DNA from: an uncultured Kiritimatiellota bacterium
Lineage (GTDB): Bacteria; Verrucomicrobiota; Kiritimatiellia; RFP12; UBA1067
DNA length: 64,000 nucleotides
Direction: 5' to 3'
NCBI GenBank assembly: GCA_934635225.1
Contig: CAKTYZ010000001.1
Span: 1 to 64,000 of the forward strand
Made by a program: the position numbers and the translations under genes. How positions within the stretch are numbered: position 1 is the first letter of the stretch; every line of letters starts with the position of its first letter. Shown here in pieces: positions 1 to 7,847 of the stretch. The notes below the pieces were generated by a model that was not told the origin of the DNA, made no database searches, and saw nothing but the letters and a program-made list of their open reading frames with translations.

Positions 1-220
1 CATCACAAAACGCACTTCAGCCTTTATCCATGCGGGTGCAACGCGTTTCCGCACTCAAAAAATGGGTAAACTCCAGACAAGGTGGCGACTGCGGCGTTTG
101 CTGAAGTCGCAGAACCGTGTCAAATATTCAGTCTGGGTTGGAATATGCGGGTTACGGAAGACGACTGGTGCCGTTCGATGGCGCGACTGCTTGGTTCTCA
201 TAGTGAGGATACAAAGAAAC

Positions 221-276
221 GAACGCGTTCTATCGACAAAGTGAACGCGTTCACTTGGTAGAATGAACGCGTTCAT
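221..276. promoter_or_regulatory. three LacI-type operator palindromes in 22-bp phase
   Basis: The palindrome GAACGCGTTC occurs at 221-230, 243-252 and 265-274, so the period is exactly 22 bp, about two helical turns. Copies 2 and 3 extend to GTGAACGCGTTCAC and ATGAACGCGTTCAT. A palindrome with a central CG step is typical of LacI-family operators. A TGGTAGAAT box at 256-264 lies between copies 2 and 3. Repeats and spacing are read directly; the binding protein is inferred and is not encoded next to the sites. Confidence 0.6.
256..264 (+). promoter_or_regulatory. possible extended -10 box inside operator array
   Basis: TGGTAGAAT is identical to the box before the 36832 gene. It sits between two LacI-type palindromes, which would block it when bound. 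No clear gene starts just downstream; a transcript from here would run into the ilv leader. Confidence 0.35.
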
Positions 277-450
277 TTGCTCGAGAGACCGAAATCAACA
301 CGTCCGAAGCTCTAGATGGCGCACCTTGTCGAAGCCGAAGGTCAAGTTCCACGGTCGGTGCGGGAGCGTTTGGCAAGGAAGTCTGAAAACCGGGGCCGAT
401 TCCAGTCAAACATTTCCCAACATTTGCCGTTGCGTACAGAAACAACATTA

Positions 451-459
451 TGCTATAAT
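451..459 (+). promoter_or_regulatory. ilv operon promoter, extended -10 TGCTATAAT
   Basis: TGCTATAAT followed by ACGCG. A weak TTGCGT lies about 18 bp upstream. Transcription should start near 466, just before the Shine-Dalgarno AGAGGGA (471-477) of the leader peptide. Confidence 0.75.
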
Positions 460-486
460 ACGCGTCAATTAGAGGGAAATAGCTTT

Positions 487-540
487 ATGAATTGCCGAGT
501 TAGTGTTGTTGGCATTGTGCTTCTCGTCCTTGTTGGATAA
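487..540 (+). CDS. ilv attenuator leader peptide
   Basis: A 17-codon frame reads MNCRVSVVGIVLLVLVG. Ten of its 17 residues are Val, Leu or Ile (six Val, three Leu, one Ile), concentrated in the second half. AGAGGGA at 471-477 is a well-spaced ribosome binding site. The frame stops at 538-540, five bases before the 5' arm of a predicted antiterminator and about 54 bases before an intrinsic terminator that precedes ilvD. This is the layout of branched-chain amino acid attenuators such as ilvGMEDA in enterobacteria. A ribosome stalling on Val/Leu/Ile codons would leave 545-551 free to pair with 596-602 and permit read-through. The reading frame and complementarity are seen; the mechanism is inferred by analogy. 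Confidence 0.85.
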   Translation: MNCRVSVVGIVLLVLVG

Positions 541-544
541 GGTC

Positions 545-602
545 GAGCGGGTGCGCGTACACTGATAACCGGTTGAACCGACAGCGAAACGGGACCCCGC
601 TC
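545..602 (+). promoter_or_regulatory. antiterminator pairing of the ilv leader
   Basis: GAGCGGG (545-551) is perfectly complementary to CCCGCTC (596-602), which is also the 5' arm of the terminator hairpin, so the two structures exclude each other. The 5' partner starts five bases after the leader peptide stop codon, so a ribosome finishing the peptide would cover it. Confidence 0.7.
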
Positions 603-622
603 AGACAGAGCGGGGTTTTGTT
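594..622 (+). terminator. ilv attenuator (intrinsic terminator)
   Basis: ACCCCGCTC (594-602) pairs perfectly with GAGCGGGGT (608-616) across a five-base loop, followed by TTTTGTT. It lies between the leader peptide and ilvD, so it works as an attenuator rather than an end-of-gene terminator. Confidence 0.85.
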
Positions 623-651
623 GCTAAAAAGGACAGGCAGGGAACAAAGAA

Positions 652-2319
652 ATGACAAGCGATCAAATCAAGAAAGGCAAGGAGCGAGCTCCGCACCGCA
701 GTCTTCTCTTTGCTTGCGGCATGAAGCGGGCGGACATGAAGAAGCCGTTCATCGGCATCTGCAATTCATATGAGAACTTTGTGCCCGGTCATTGTCATCT
801 CAACTATGTCGGGCAGATCCTCAGGGAGGCGGTCATCGAGGCGGGCGGCGTTCCCCTGGAGTTCAACACCATCGCCGTCTGCGACGGCCTTGCGATGGCC
901 CATGGCGGCATGAAGTACTCGTTGCCGTCGCGCGAGCTGATTGCCGATTCGGTTGAAACGGTTGCGCGTGCGCATTGCTTTGACGCGCTGATTTGCGTGC
1001 CGAACTGTGACAAGATTGTGCCGGGCATGCTGATTGGTGCCTTGCGCGTGAACATCCCGACGATTTTCGCCTCGGGCGGGCCAATGGCTCCGGGACATCA
1101 TCCGCTTATGGGTGAGGATTCCGACCTCAACACGGTTTTTGAGGGCGTCGGTGCGGAGAATGCGGGCAAGATTACGGCGAAAGATCTCGAAAAGATCGAG
1201 GAGACGAGCTGTCCCGGTTGCGGCAGTTGCTCGGGCATGTTCACGGCGAACTCGATGAACTGTCTGTATGAGGCCCTTGGCCTTGCGCTTCCCGGGAACG
1301 GCACGATTCTCGCAATCGACCCAATGCGCAAGGAACTGTGGCGCGCGGCGGCGAAGCGCGCCGTCGCAATGGCGAAGAAGGGAGGTCCCCTGCCGAAAGA
1401 GCTTGTCACGAAGAATTCCCTCGACAACGCGCTTACCCTCGACATGGCGATGGGTGGCTCGACGAATACCGTCCTCCATACTCTCGCCATTGCGCGTGAA
1501 GCGGGCGTCGCGTTCACGCTGGAACGCATGAACGAGCTTTCGGCGCGTACGCCCTACCTCTGCAAGCTCTCTCCAAGCGGACATTACCACGTGAATGACC
1601 TTGACCGCGCAGGCGGCGTCATGGCGATTCTGAAGCGACTTCCGGGTGCGATGCTGCATCTTGATGCGCCGACAGTGTCGGGCAAGACGCTCGGCCAGCA
1701 GATCCGGGCGGCAAAAATTCGCAATGACGATGTTATCCGCACGATTCCGAACGCGTATTCGCAGGACGGCGGGCTGGCCGTCCTTTGGGGCAATCTCGCG
1801 GAAGGCGGATCGGTCGTCAAGAAAGGCGGTGTCGCGCCGTCGATGATGTCGTTCACGGGCAAGGCGATCTGCTTTGACTCACAGGAAGAGGCGTGCGCGG
1901 GCATTCTGGGCGGGAAGGTGAAGCCCGGCCACGTCGTGGTCATCCGCTACGAAGGGCCGAAGGGAGGCCCGGGCATGCAAGAGATGCTGGCGCCGACATC
2001 GTACATCATCGGCGCAGGACTGGGCGAGTCGGTCGCGCTCGTCACCGACGGACGCTTCTCCGGCGCGACGCACGGCGCGTGCGTTGGTCATGTTTCGCCC
2101 GAGGCGGCGGAAGGCGGGTTAATCGGGCTGCTCAAGGACGGCGACGAAATCATGATCGACATCCCGAAGCGCGCCATCAACGCGAAGCTCACGAAGAAAG
2201 AAATTGCCGTGCGCAAGAGAAACGCGAAGAAATGGGGTCCGCGCATCAGGGGCGGCTGGCTCGAACGCTATGCGCAGTTCGTCGGAAACGCCTCGACAGG
2301 CGCGTCTCTCAAGCAGTAA
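652..2319 (+). CDS. ilvD: dihydroxy-acid dehydratase
   Basis: The 555-aa product converts 2,3-dihydroxy-isovalerate and its methylvalerate homologue to the 2-keto acids of Val and Ile synthesis, in the cytoplasm, using an iron-sulfur cluster. Family motifs are clear: FVPGHCHL near residue 43, CDGLAMAHGGMKYSLPSREL from 77, CVPNCDKIVPGM near 115 and SCPGCGSCSGMFTANSM from 186. Cys77, Cys119 and the 187-193 cysteine cluster are the likely cluster region. The FVPGH form resembles the E. coli-type enzyme. Length is normal for short IlvD proteins. The ATG is preceded by a purine-rich ribosome binding site near 635-643. It is the first structural gene after the attenuator, with ilvC 39 bp downstream. 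Confidence 0.97.
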   Translation: MTSDQIKKGKERAPHRSLLFACGMKRADMKKPFIGICNSYENFVPGHCHLNYVGQILREAVIEAGGVPLEFNTIAVCDGLAMAHGGMKYSLPSRELIADSVETVARAHCFDALICVPNCDKIVPGMLIGALRVNIPTIFASGGPMAPGHHPLMGEDSDLNTVFEGVGAENAGKITAKDLEKIEETSCPGCGSCSGMFTANSMNCLYEALGLALPGNGTILAIDPMRKELWRAAAKRAVAMAKKGGPLPKELVTKNSLDNALTLDMAMGGSTNTVLHTLAIAREAGVAFTLERMNELSARTPYLCKLSPSGHYHVNDLDRAGGVMAILKRLPGAMLHLDAPTVSGKTLGQQIRAAKIRNDDVIRTIPNAYSQDGGLAVLWGNLAEGGSVVKKGGVAPSMMSFTGKAICFDSQEEACAGILGGKVKPGHVVVIRYEGPKGGPGMQEMLAPTSYIIGAGLGESVALVTDGRFSGATHGACVGHVSPEAAEGGLIGLLKDGDEIMIDIPKRAINAKLTKKEIAVRKRNAKKWGPRIRGGWLERYAQFVGNASTGASLKQ

Positions 2320-2358
2320 GGACTTTACAGGTTTCCACTACCGAAAGGAAAAGACAAA

Positions 2359-3474
2359 ATGAAAATCAAATTCGGCACTGTTGCTGAAAACATCACGACC
2401 CGCAAGGAGTTCCCGCTCAAAAAGGCGCAGCAGGTTCTCAAGGGAAAGACCATTGCCGTTCTCGGCTATGGCATTCAGGGTCCCGGGCAAGCGCTCAACA
2501 TGCGTGACAACGGTTTCAATGTGATCGTCGGGCAGCGCAAGAGCACGAAGGCGAACTCAAGCTGGATGCGCGCGAAGAAGGATGGCTGGGTCGAGGGCAA
2601 GACGCTCTTCGGCATTGAGGAGGCCGCCGAGAAGGGCGACATCGTCATGATGCTTGTCTCTGACGGCTCCGTTCCGGAGGTCTGGAAGAAAATCGAGAAG
2701 TTTGTCACCCCGGGCAAGTATCTCTACTTCTCGCACGGCTTCGGGCTTGTCTACAACAAGCTTACCGGCATCCATCCCCAGAAGGGCGTCGGTTGCGTGA
2801 TGGTCGCCCCGAAGGGTTCCGGCACGTCTGTCCGCCGCAACTTCCTCTCTGGCGCGGGCATCAACAGCTCGTATGCGTTCGAGCCGAACGGGATGAGCGC
2901 GAAGAAGGTCGAGGAGGTCACGAAGGCAATCGGCATCGCGGTCGGTTCGGGATACCTCTTCCCGACCACGTTCCAGAATGAGGTGACGTCTGACCTCGTC
3001 GGCGAACGCGGCATCCTCATGGGTGCGCTCGCAGGCGTGATGGAGGCCCAGTTTGAGACGCTCCGCGCGAACGGTCACAGTCCGTCCGAGGCGTTTAACG
3101 AGACGTGCGAGGAGTTGACGCAGTCGCTCATCCGCCTCGTGGACGAGAACGGCATGGACTGGATGTACGGCAACTGCTCGCAGACCGCCCAGCACGGTGC
3201 GCTCAAGTGGCGACCGATCTTCAAGAAGGCGACGCTCCCCGTATTCAAGAAGCTCTACACGAGCGTGAAGACGATGAAGGAGGCGAAGGAGGTCATCCGC
3301 GACACGGGCTGCCCCGACTACAAGGAAAAGATGTTGGCGAAGCTCAATGACCTGCACAACCATGAGATGTGGCTTGCGGGTGCGGCGGTTCGCTCTCTCC
3401 GTCCGCACGAAGCCGCCAAGGGCAACGCCGCTTCGGCGGGTTGGGGTGGCCGCAAGGTCGTCAAGGGCAAATAA
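2359..3474 (+). CDS. ilvC: ketol-acid reductoisomerase
   Basis: The 371-aa enzyme isomerises and reduces acetolactate and acetohydroxybutyrate, using NAD(P)H and Mg2+. The N-terminal Rossmann domain carries GYGIQGPG at about 36-43. The following strand ends in VGQRKSTKANSSW, whose Arg and Ser residues would bind the NADPH phosphate. APKGSGTSVRR follows near residue 150. The C-terminal part is the all-helical knotted domain. The length is closer to class I (about 330 aa) than to the 490-aa E. coli form, with roughly 40 extra residues. It lies between ilvD and ilvB in the same direction; AAGGAAAAGAC precedes the ATG. Confidence 0.97.
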   Translation: MKIKFGTVAENITTRKEFPLKKAQQVLKGKTIAVLGYGIQGPGQALNMRDNGFNVIVGQRKSTKANSSWMRAKKDGWVEGKTLFGIEEAAEKGDIVMMLVSDGSVPEVWKKIEKFVTPGKYLYFSHGFGLVYNKLTGIHPQKGVGCVMVAPKGSGTSVRRNFLSGAGINSSYAFEPNGMSAKKVEEVTKAIGIAVGSGYLFPTTFQNEVTSDLVGERGILMGALAGVMEAQFETLRANGHSPSEAFNETCEELTQSLIRLVDENGMDWMYGNCSQTAQHGALKWRPIFKKATLPVFKKLYTSVKTMKEAKEVIRDTGCPDYKEKMLAKLNDLHNHEMWLAGAAVRSLRPHEAAKGNAASAGWGGRKVVKGK

Positions 3475-3516
3475 GCATTGCGACGCAGAGATCATCCAGC
3501 ATTCCGCACAGTCTAC

Positions 3517-5214
3517 ATGAAGACAATTCGAGAGAGAACTGGCGCGATGGCGCTCGTCGAAGCTCTGGGAAAGGCCGGGACAGAGGTCTTGTTCGGCTAT
3601 CCGGGCGGCGCGGTCATCGACATCTTCGACTGCCTGAGGGAGGCGAAATTCAAGTTTGTCCTCGGTCGTCACGAGCAAGGCAGTGCGCACATGGCGGATG
3701 GTTATGCGCGAAGCTCCGGGAAGGTCGGCGTGTGCCTCGTCACCTCCGGCCCCGGAGCCACCAACGTGATCACCGGCCTCGGAACGGCTTATCTGGACGG
3801 CGTTCCGATGGTCGTGATCACGGGGCAGGTCCCTCTTTCGCAGATCGGCACGGACGCTTTCCAGGAGGCGGACATGTCTGGCATCTGCCGCGCCGTGACG
3901 AAGCACAACTTCCTCGTGCAGAGCGCGGACGAGATTCCCGAAATCGTCGCGCAGGCCTTCTACATCGCCTCGCACGGCAAGCCCGGCCCTGTCGTCATTG
4001 ACGTTCCGAAGAACTGCCAGCAGGCGTTCACCCGGGCGCAGTACCCGGAGCGCGTCAGCCTGCGGGCATATCATCCCGAGGTCTCCGCGACTTCGTCGCA
4101 GATCAGCCGTCTCGCGAAGCTGATCAACGAGGCGAAGCGGCCCGTCGTCTATGCCGGAGGCGGCGCCATCGCCGCGTTCGCCTTGAAGGAACTGGCCGAC
4201 CTCGCGCGCAAGGCGCAGATTCCAGTCGCAACGACGCTGATGGGCCTCGGGGCCTTTGACCAAACGGATCCGCTCTCGCTTGGCATGGCTGGTATGCATG
4301 GCGCGCCCTGCGCGAACTATGCGATTGACGAGGCCGATCTCATCGTGGCATTGGGCGTTCGCTTCTCAGATCGCGTCACGGGCCGCATCTCCGCCTACGC
4401 GAAGAGGGCGAAGATGGTCCATGTCATCTGCGATCCCGCCGAGGTGAACAAGAATGTCGATGCCGACCTCGGCATCGCTGCGGATGTCCGCGACGTCCTT
4501 GCGGTCGTCAACTCGCGCGTCAAGGCGGCGGCGCATGACGAGTGGCTGAAGCGGATTGCGGGCTGGAAGGCTGAGCATCCGATTTCATATGAAGTGATGC
4601 ACAAGGGCGTCATCATGCCACAGCAGGTCATCGAGTCGATTGACCGCATGGCGAAAGGCGAGGCGATCGTCGTCACGGACGTCGGACAGCAGCAGATGTG
4701 GGCCGCGCAGTACATCCGCCATCGCCATCCGCGTCGCTTTCTCACTTCGGGCGGCATGGGTACGATGGGCTTTGGCATTCCGGCCGCGATTGGCGCGGCG
4801 TTTGCGCGTCCCGAACTCAAGACAATCGCCATCTGCGGCGATGGCGGCGCACAGATGACGTTCGAGGAGGTCGTGGTTGCCGTCGAGCATAAGCTTCCGG
4901 TCACGTTTGTCATCATCAACAACGGTTGCTTGGGCATGGTTCGCCAGTGGCAGGAGCTTTTTTACGGCAAACGCTATTCGCAGACGATCTTCAAGCAGAA
5001 GGATGCGCGGTATCTGCCGGATTTCGTGAAGCTTGCCGAAGCGCATGGCGCAAAGGCGTTTCGCGTGATTGACCCCGCGAAGCTCGACGCGACGATGAAA
5101 AAGGCGATCAACTGCAAGGAGACCGCGCTTGTCGAGGTCATCGTCGAGCCGGAAGCGAACGTGTATCCGATGATTCCGGGCGGCAAGAGCGTGAAGGAGA
5201 TGATTTTCAAATGA
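3517..5214 (+). CDS. ilvB: acetolactate synthase, large catalytic subunit
   Basis: The 565-aa ThDP enzyme condenses pyruvate with pyruvate or 2-ketobutyrate, the first common step of Val/Leu/Ile synthesis. FGYPGGAVIDIFD is followed by the catalytic Glu in GRHEQGSAHMADGYA (about Glu53). The C-terminal ThDP-Mg motif runs from GDGGAQ (about 441) to the Asn pair in VIINNGC (about 468). The frame is open upstream to a TTG at 3478, but I place the start at ATG 3517, where MKTIRERTGAMALVEAL matches family N termini; neither start has a strong ribosome binding site. Its last four bases overlap ilvN (ATGA), implying coupled translation of the two subunits. Confidence 0.95.
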   Translation: MKTIRERTGAMALVEALGKAGTEVLFGYPGGAVIDIFDCLREAKFKFVLGRHEQGSAHMADGYARSSGKVGVCLVTSGPGATNVITGLGTAYLDGVPMVVITGQVPLSQIGTDAFQEADMSGICRAVTKHNFLVQSADEIPEIVAQAFYIASHGKPGPVVIDVPKNCQQAFTRAQYPERVSLRAYHPEVSATSSQISRLAKLINEAKRPVVYAGGGAIAAFALKELADLARKAQIPVATTLMGLGAFDQTDPLSLGMAGMHGAPCANYAIDEADLIVALGVRFSDRVTGRISAYAKRAKMVHVICDPAEVNKNVDADLGIAADVRDVLAVVNSRVKAAAHDEWLKRIAGWKAEHPISYEVMHKGVIMPQQVIESIDRMAKGEAIVVTDVGQQQMWAAQYIRHRHPRRFLTSGGMGTMGFGIPAAIGAAFARPELKTIAICGDGGAQMTFEEVVVAVEHKLPVTFVIINNGCLGMVRQWQELFYGKRYSQTIFKQKDARYLPDFVKLAEAHGAKAFRVIDPAKLDATMKKAINCKETALVEVIVEPEANVYPMIPGGKSVKEMIFK

Positions 5215-5474
5215 AAGAGACACAAGCCGTGCAGCGGCTCGACTGCTTCGTCGAGAACAAGCCGGGCGTCCTTGCCCGCATGGTCGGCCTCATTTCCGGG
5301 CGAGGCTACAACATTCAGGCCCTGAATGTCGGCCCGACGGAGGACGGCACGGTCTCCCGCATGAAGATCGATGTTCTCGGCGACAGCAAGGTCGTTAGTC
5401 AGATCATCCTTCAGCTCCGCAATCAGGTGAATGTCATCGAGGTCTCAGCGCGTCAGAAGCGAAAGGCGAAATGA
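5211..5474 (+). CDS. ilvN: acetolactate synthase, small regulatory subunit
   Basis: The 87-aa product is essentially one ACT domain. LDCFVENKPGVLARMVGLIS and GRGYNIQALNVGPTEDG match the valine-binding fold of IlvN/IlvH. It is as short as E. coli IlvN and lacks the C-terminal domain of the 160-170-aa IlvH type. It should bind the IlvB dimer, activate it and confer valine feedback inhibition. The start overlaps the ilvB stop by four bases. It ends the biosynthetic genes; a metallophosphoesterase follows after 27 bp and may share the transcript. Confidence 0.93.
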   Translation: MKETQAVQRLDCFVENKPGVLARMVGLISGRGYNIQALNVGPTEDGTVSRMKIDVLGDSKVVSQIILQLRNQVNVIEVSARQKRKAK

Positions 5475-5501
5475 ACGGATGCTCCTGTTCGGGCATGAGA
5501 C

Positions 5502-6629
5502 ATGACGCGATGTGAATTCTTGAGGTTTTCGGCGGTGGCGGCGTTCATGCCGTCCGTGCGCGTTGGGTCGGCCTTCGCGGCGGGAACGCCGCGAAAGGGG
5601 GCGTATTCGGTCGTGATCCTTGGCGATACGCATTTTGACGCGGAACCGGCTGAGGTTTACCATTCGCATTACAGCGAAAAGGTCGAGTGGCTGAATCGTG
5701 TCCAACGCGCGGAGTTTGCGCGCAACGGCGAAATGTGGCGCGTGCGCTGTCCGAAGATGCTGACGCGCGCGGCGGCGAACGTGCGTGCGGATACGGCGTT
5801 CTGTCTCCAGTTGGGCGACCTGATTCAAGGCGATTGCGGCAATCCGGACGTTCACAAGAAGATGTTGGATGACGTCCTGAGCCGCTTCAAGTCAGAGCTG
5901 GGCGGTCTGCCTTTCGTGACTGTCGTCGGGAACCATGACATTCGCGGTACAGGCGCGGAGAAGGCGTATGCCGAATACATGCCCGCGCGAATGTCCGAAG
6001 AGCTTGGCTGTTCCGTGAAATCAAACAACTTCGCGTTTGCGAGGGGCGGCGACGCGTGGATTGTGGTCGATTTCAACCATCCCGATGTCACGGCGGTTGA
6101 TCGCTTGCTGGACGAGACGAAGGGTGCGCGGCGCACGTTCGTCGTCTCGCATGGCCCCGTGATTCCGTCCGATTGTCAGGGAACGCGCTGGATGTTTCTG
6201 GGAGGTGCGCAGAAGTGGCAGTCGGATGCGCGGTTGCATTTCCGCGCACGCTTTGCCGAGCGGAACGTAATCGTGCTGGCGGGGCATACCCATTCGATGG
6301 AGTTGGCGCACTGGGAAGGTGCGGGCGGCAGTCTCGTGCAGTTCATCGCCAACAGCGTCTGGAGCAAGGACGGATTGGCCGTGCCGGACTTTCAGTCCGT
6401 CGGGCCGCTCAACTATGGCCAGCGTCAGAAACACTTCAAATGTCGTGCCGATGGCACGCCCGCGCGGGATGAAAGCGCGTTTCTTGGAGAATACAAGGAC
6501 GGTCTGCGACGCTATTTCCGCGCGTTGGCGGCGGGAAGCTACCGTCTGGAGGTGTCAGATTCGGCCGTGACGATGCGGTTTTACGGCGGATCGTCCGTTG
6601 AGCCGACGGGGATTTGGCGTCTGGCATGA
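5502..6629 (+). CDS. exported calcineurin-like metallophosphoesterase
   Basis: The 375-aa product starts with a short signal sequence (RFSAVAAFMPSVRVGSAFAAG). The metallophosphoesterase motifs then appear in order: GDTHFD (Asp42, His44), QLGDLIQGD, VVGNHDIRG, VVSHGP and AGHTHSME. These residues form a dinuclear metal site for phosphomonoester or phosphodiester hydrolysis, here probably in the periplasm. The substrate cannot be told from sequence. It follows ilvN by 27 bp in the same direction, but no functional link to amino acid synthesis is apparent. A run of 13 G lies 20 bp after its stop. Confidence 0.85.
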   Translation: MTRCEFLRFSAVAAFMPSVRVGSAFAAGTPRKGAYSVVILGDTHFDAEPAEVYHSHYSEKVEWLNRVQRAEFARNGEMWRVRCPKMLTRAAANVRADTAFCLQLGDLIQGDCGNPDVHKKMLDDVLSRFKSELGGLPFVTVVGNHDIRGTGAEKAYAEYMPARMSEELGCSVKSNNFAFARGGDAWIVVDFNHPDVTAVDRLLDETKGARRTFVVSHGPVIPSDCQGTRWMFLGGAQKWQSDARLHFRARFAERNVIVLAGHTHSMELAHWEGAGGSLVQFIANSVWSKDGLAVPDFQSVGPLNYGQRQKHFKCRADGTPARDESAFLGEYKDGLRRYFRALAAGSYRLEVSDSAVTMRFYGGSSVEPTGIWRLA

Positions 6630-6649
6630 AGGTCGCGCGCGCTTGTTTC

Positions 6650-6662
6650 GGGGGGGGGGGGG
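6650..6662. repeat. homopolymer tract of 13 G
   Basis: Thirteen consecutive G residues lie between the phosphoesterase stop codon and the promoter of the 6735 regulator, about 18 bp before the likely -35. It is the longest homopolymer I noticed in the window. Such tracts slip during replication and could alter promoter spacing, or the length may be a sequencing artefact. Confidence 0.9.
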
Positions 6663-6672
6663 CACGGAAAAA

Positions 6673-6688
6673 ACTTGTTATGACAAGT
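6673..6688. promoter_or_regulatory. AraR-like operator dyad
   Basis: ACTTGT-TATG-ACAAGT is a perfect six-base dyad around four bases. It resembles the AraR operator pattern (ATTTGTnnnnACAAAT) of GntR/LacI hybrid repressors, the same class as the regulator starting at 6735. It overlaps the candidate -35 ATGACA (6680-6685), so binding would block transcription: probable autoregulation of the whole operon. Confidence 0.6.
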
Positions 6689-6702
6689 GTATCGGAGACT
6701 TT

Positions 6703-6718
6703 TATAATGTGCTATAAT
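6703..6718 (+). promoter_or_regulatory. promoter(s) of the 6735 operon
   Basis: Two -10 boxes are stacked: TATAAT at 6703-6708, 17 bp after ATGACA, and the extended box TGCTATAAT at 6710-6718. Either could drive the regulator; the operator at 6673-6688 overlaps the first one's -35. Confidence 0.6.
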
Positions 6719-6734
6719 TCTGTCCGAGAATGGG

Positions 6735-7847
6735 ATGGAATCAATGCACGAAATCAAGCACAAGAGACTTTACGAAATCCTCAAGGCGGAAATCCTCGCA
6801 GGGACATACGGCCAGGCGCGTGCGTTCCCGAGCGAGGCGCAGCTGTCGCGGCGCCTGGGCTATTCGCGGACAACTGTCCGGCGGGCTCTTGACGAACTCC
6901 GCCACGAGGGGCTGATCAGGTGCCGTCAGGGGCGTGGAACCGTCGTCACCGATTGGGCCAAGCCGAAGACGTTCGGGCTGATCCTTCCCGGCGTGTCGCG
7001 CTACGAATACTTCCAGCCCATTGCGACGGAGCTCACGCAGCTTGCGCAGGAGAGGCGCTGCGCGTTCCTGTTCGCGAACATCGACGCGCTGGAGCCGGGC
7101 CAGTTGCGCCACAACGTTAGGGAACTTGCGGCGGACTTCATCAAGCGCCACGTGTCGGGCGTCGTCTACCATCCCATTGAGTTCCAGTCGGTGGACGACA
7201 CGACGAACATCGACATCGTTTCCGTATTCCGGCGCGCACAGATTCCTGTCGTGCTTTTGGACAGCGATGTCATCCTTCCCCCGGCGCGAAGCGGCATGGA
7301 TGTCGTCTCGATCAACAATGCGCTGGCCGCTGAAACGTTGGCGAACCACCTGTTGACGGCGGGCGCACGCACGGTTGACGTAATGATGCTGCCGAAGATG
7401 TTCCCCAACATGATGGAGCGCGTCCGGGGGGTCGCCAACGCCGTCACCCTGGCCGGCCGGCGATGGTCGATGAGTCAGGTCCTGTTCGCCGAGCCAACGG
7501 ACCAGAAGGCCATTCGGGCCTACATGCGGCGTCGCCCGCGTCCGGATGCCTTCGTCTGCCAGAACGACGCGCTGGCGGCGGATTTTGCGTGTTCGCTGAG
7601 GCAGCTTGGGTATTCGATTCCGGAGGACGTCATGATCGCCGGTTTTGACGGCATGGACATCTCGCGCGTCATGACGCCGCCCCTGACGACGATTCGTCAG
7701 CCCTATGCCGAAATCGCCCGTGCCGTTTTCGAGCAGCTGATGCGCCGGGTACGGAATCCGGCGGGACCGGCCCAACGCATCTACCTGCCGGAAAAGTTGA
7801 TTGTCCGCGCGTCAACGCAGCGGGAAAGGAAGGGGCGTTCGGCATGA
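6735..7847 (+). CDS. GntR/LacI hybrid (AraR-like) transcriptional regulator
   Basis: The 370-aa protein has an N-terminal GntR winged helix (about 5-75). FPSEAQLSRRLGYSRTTVRR and ALDELRHEGLIRCRQGRGT are the recognition helix and wing. It is fused to a LacI/periplasmic-binding-protein sugar-sensing domain (about 75-365) with FGLILPGVSRYEY, VNHAL-type hinge regions and a C-terminal DVMIAGFDGMDISRVMTPPLTTI. This is the AraR architecture. The effector is presumably a sugar released by the encoded hydrolases. ATG 6744 is an alternative start with better spacing to GGGATGGA. The last four bases (ATGA) overlap the next gene, so regulator and hydrolase are translationally coupled. A matching dyad lies in its promoter. 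Confidence 0.9.
   Translation: MESMHEIKHKRLYEILKAEILAGTYGQARAFPSEAQLSRRLGYSRTTVRRALDELRHEGLIRCRQGRGTVVTDWAKPKTFGLILPGVSRYEYFQPIATELTQLAQERRCAFLFANIDALEPGQLRHNVRELAADFIKRHVSGVVYHPIEFQSVDDTTNIDIVSVFRRAQIPVVLLDSDVILPPARSGMDVVSINNALAAETLANHLLTAGARTVDVMMLPKMFPNMMERVRGVANAVTLAGRRWSMSQVLFAEPTDQKAIRAYMRRRPRPDAFVCQNDALAADFACSLRQLGYSIPEDVMIAGFDGMDISRVMTPPLTTIRQPYAEIARAVFEQLMRRVRNPAGPAQRIYLPEKLIVRASTQRERKGRSA

Larger units (their letters stand above)
1..486. other. gene-free leader region upstream of the ilv operon
   Basis: No open frame here looks like a real gene: the short frames on both strands overlap each other, have no ribosome binding site and resemble no family I know. The region holds three LacI-type palindromes at 221-274, a -10-like box at 256-264 and the ilv promoter at 451-459. 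The stretch from 1 to about 220 shows nothing I can interpret. It may be the 3' flank of a gene lying outside the window. Confidence 0.5.

Noticed and set aside
316..540. 74-codon gene ending with the ilv leader peptide
   Set aside because: The frame runs across the ilv promoter at 451-459. Its first part has no ribosome binding site and resembles no family; only the last 17 codons follow a good ribosome binding site and a promoter.
766..1659. Long minus-strand frame inside ilvD
   Set aside because: It is fully inside a clear ilvD on the other strand and its Arg/His-rich translation is typical of an antisense shadow in GC-rich DNA. The same applies to other long antisense frames inside ilvC, parE, PEPCK, pyrC and the glycosidases.
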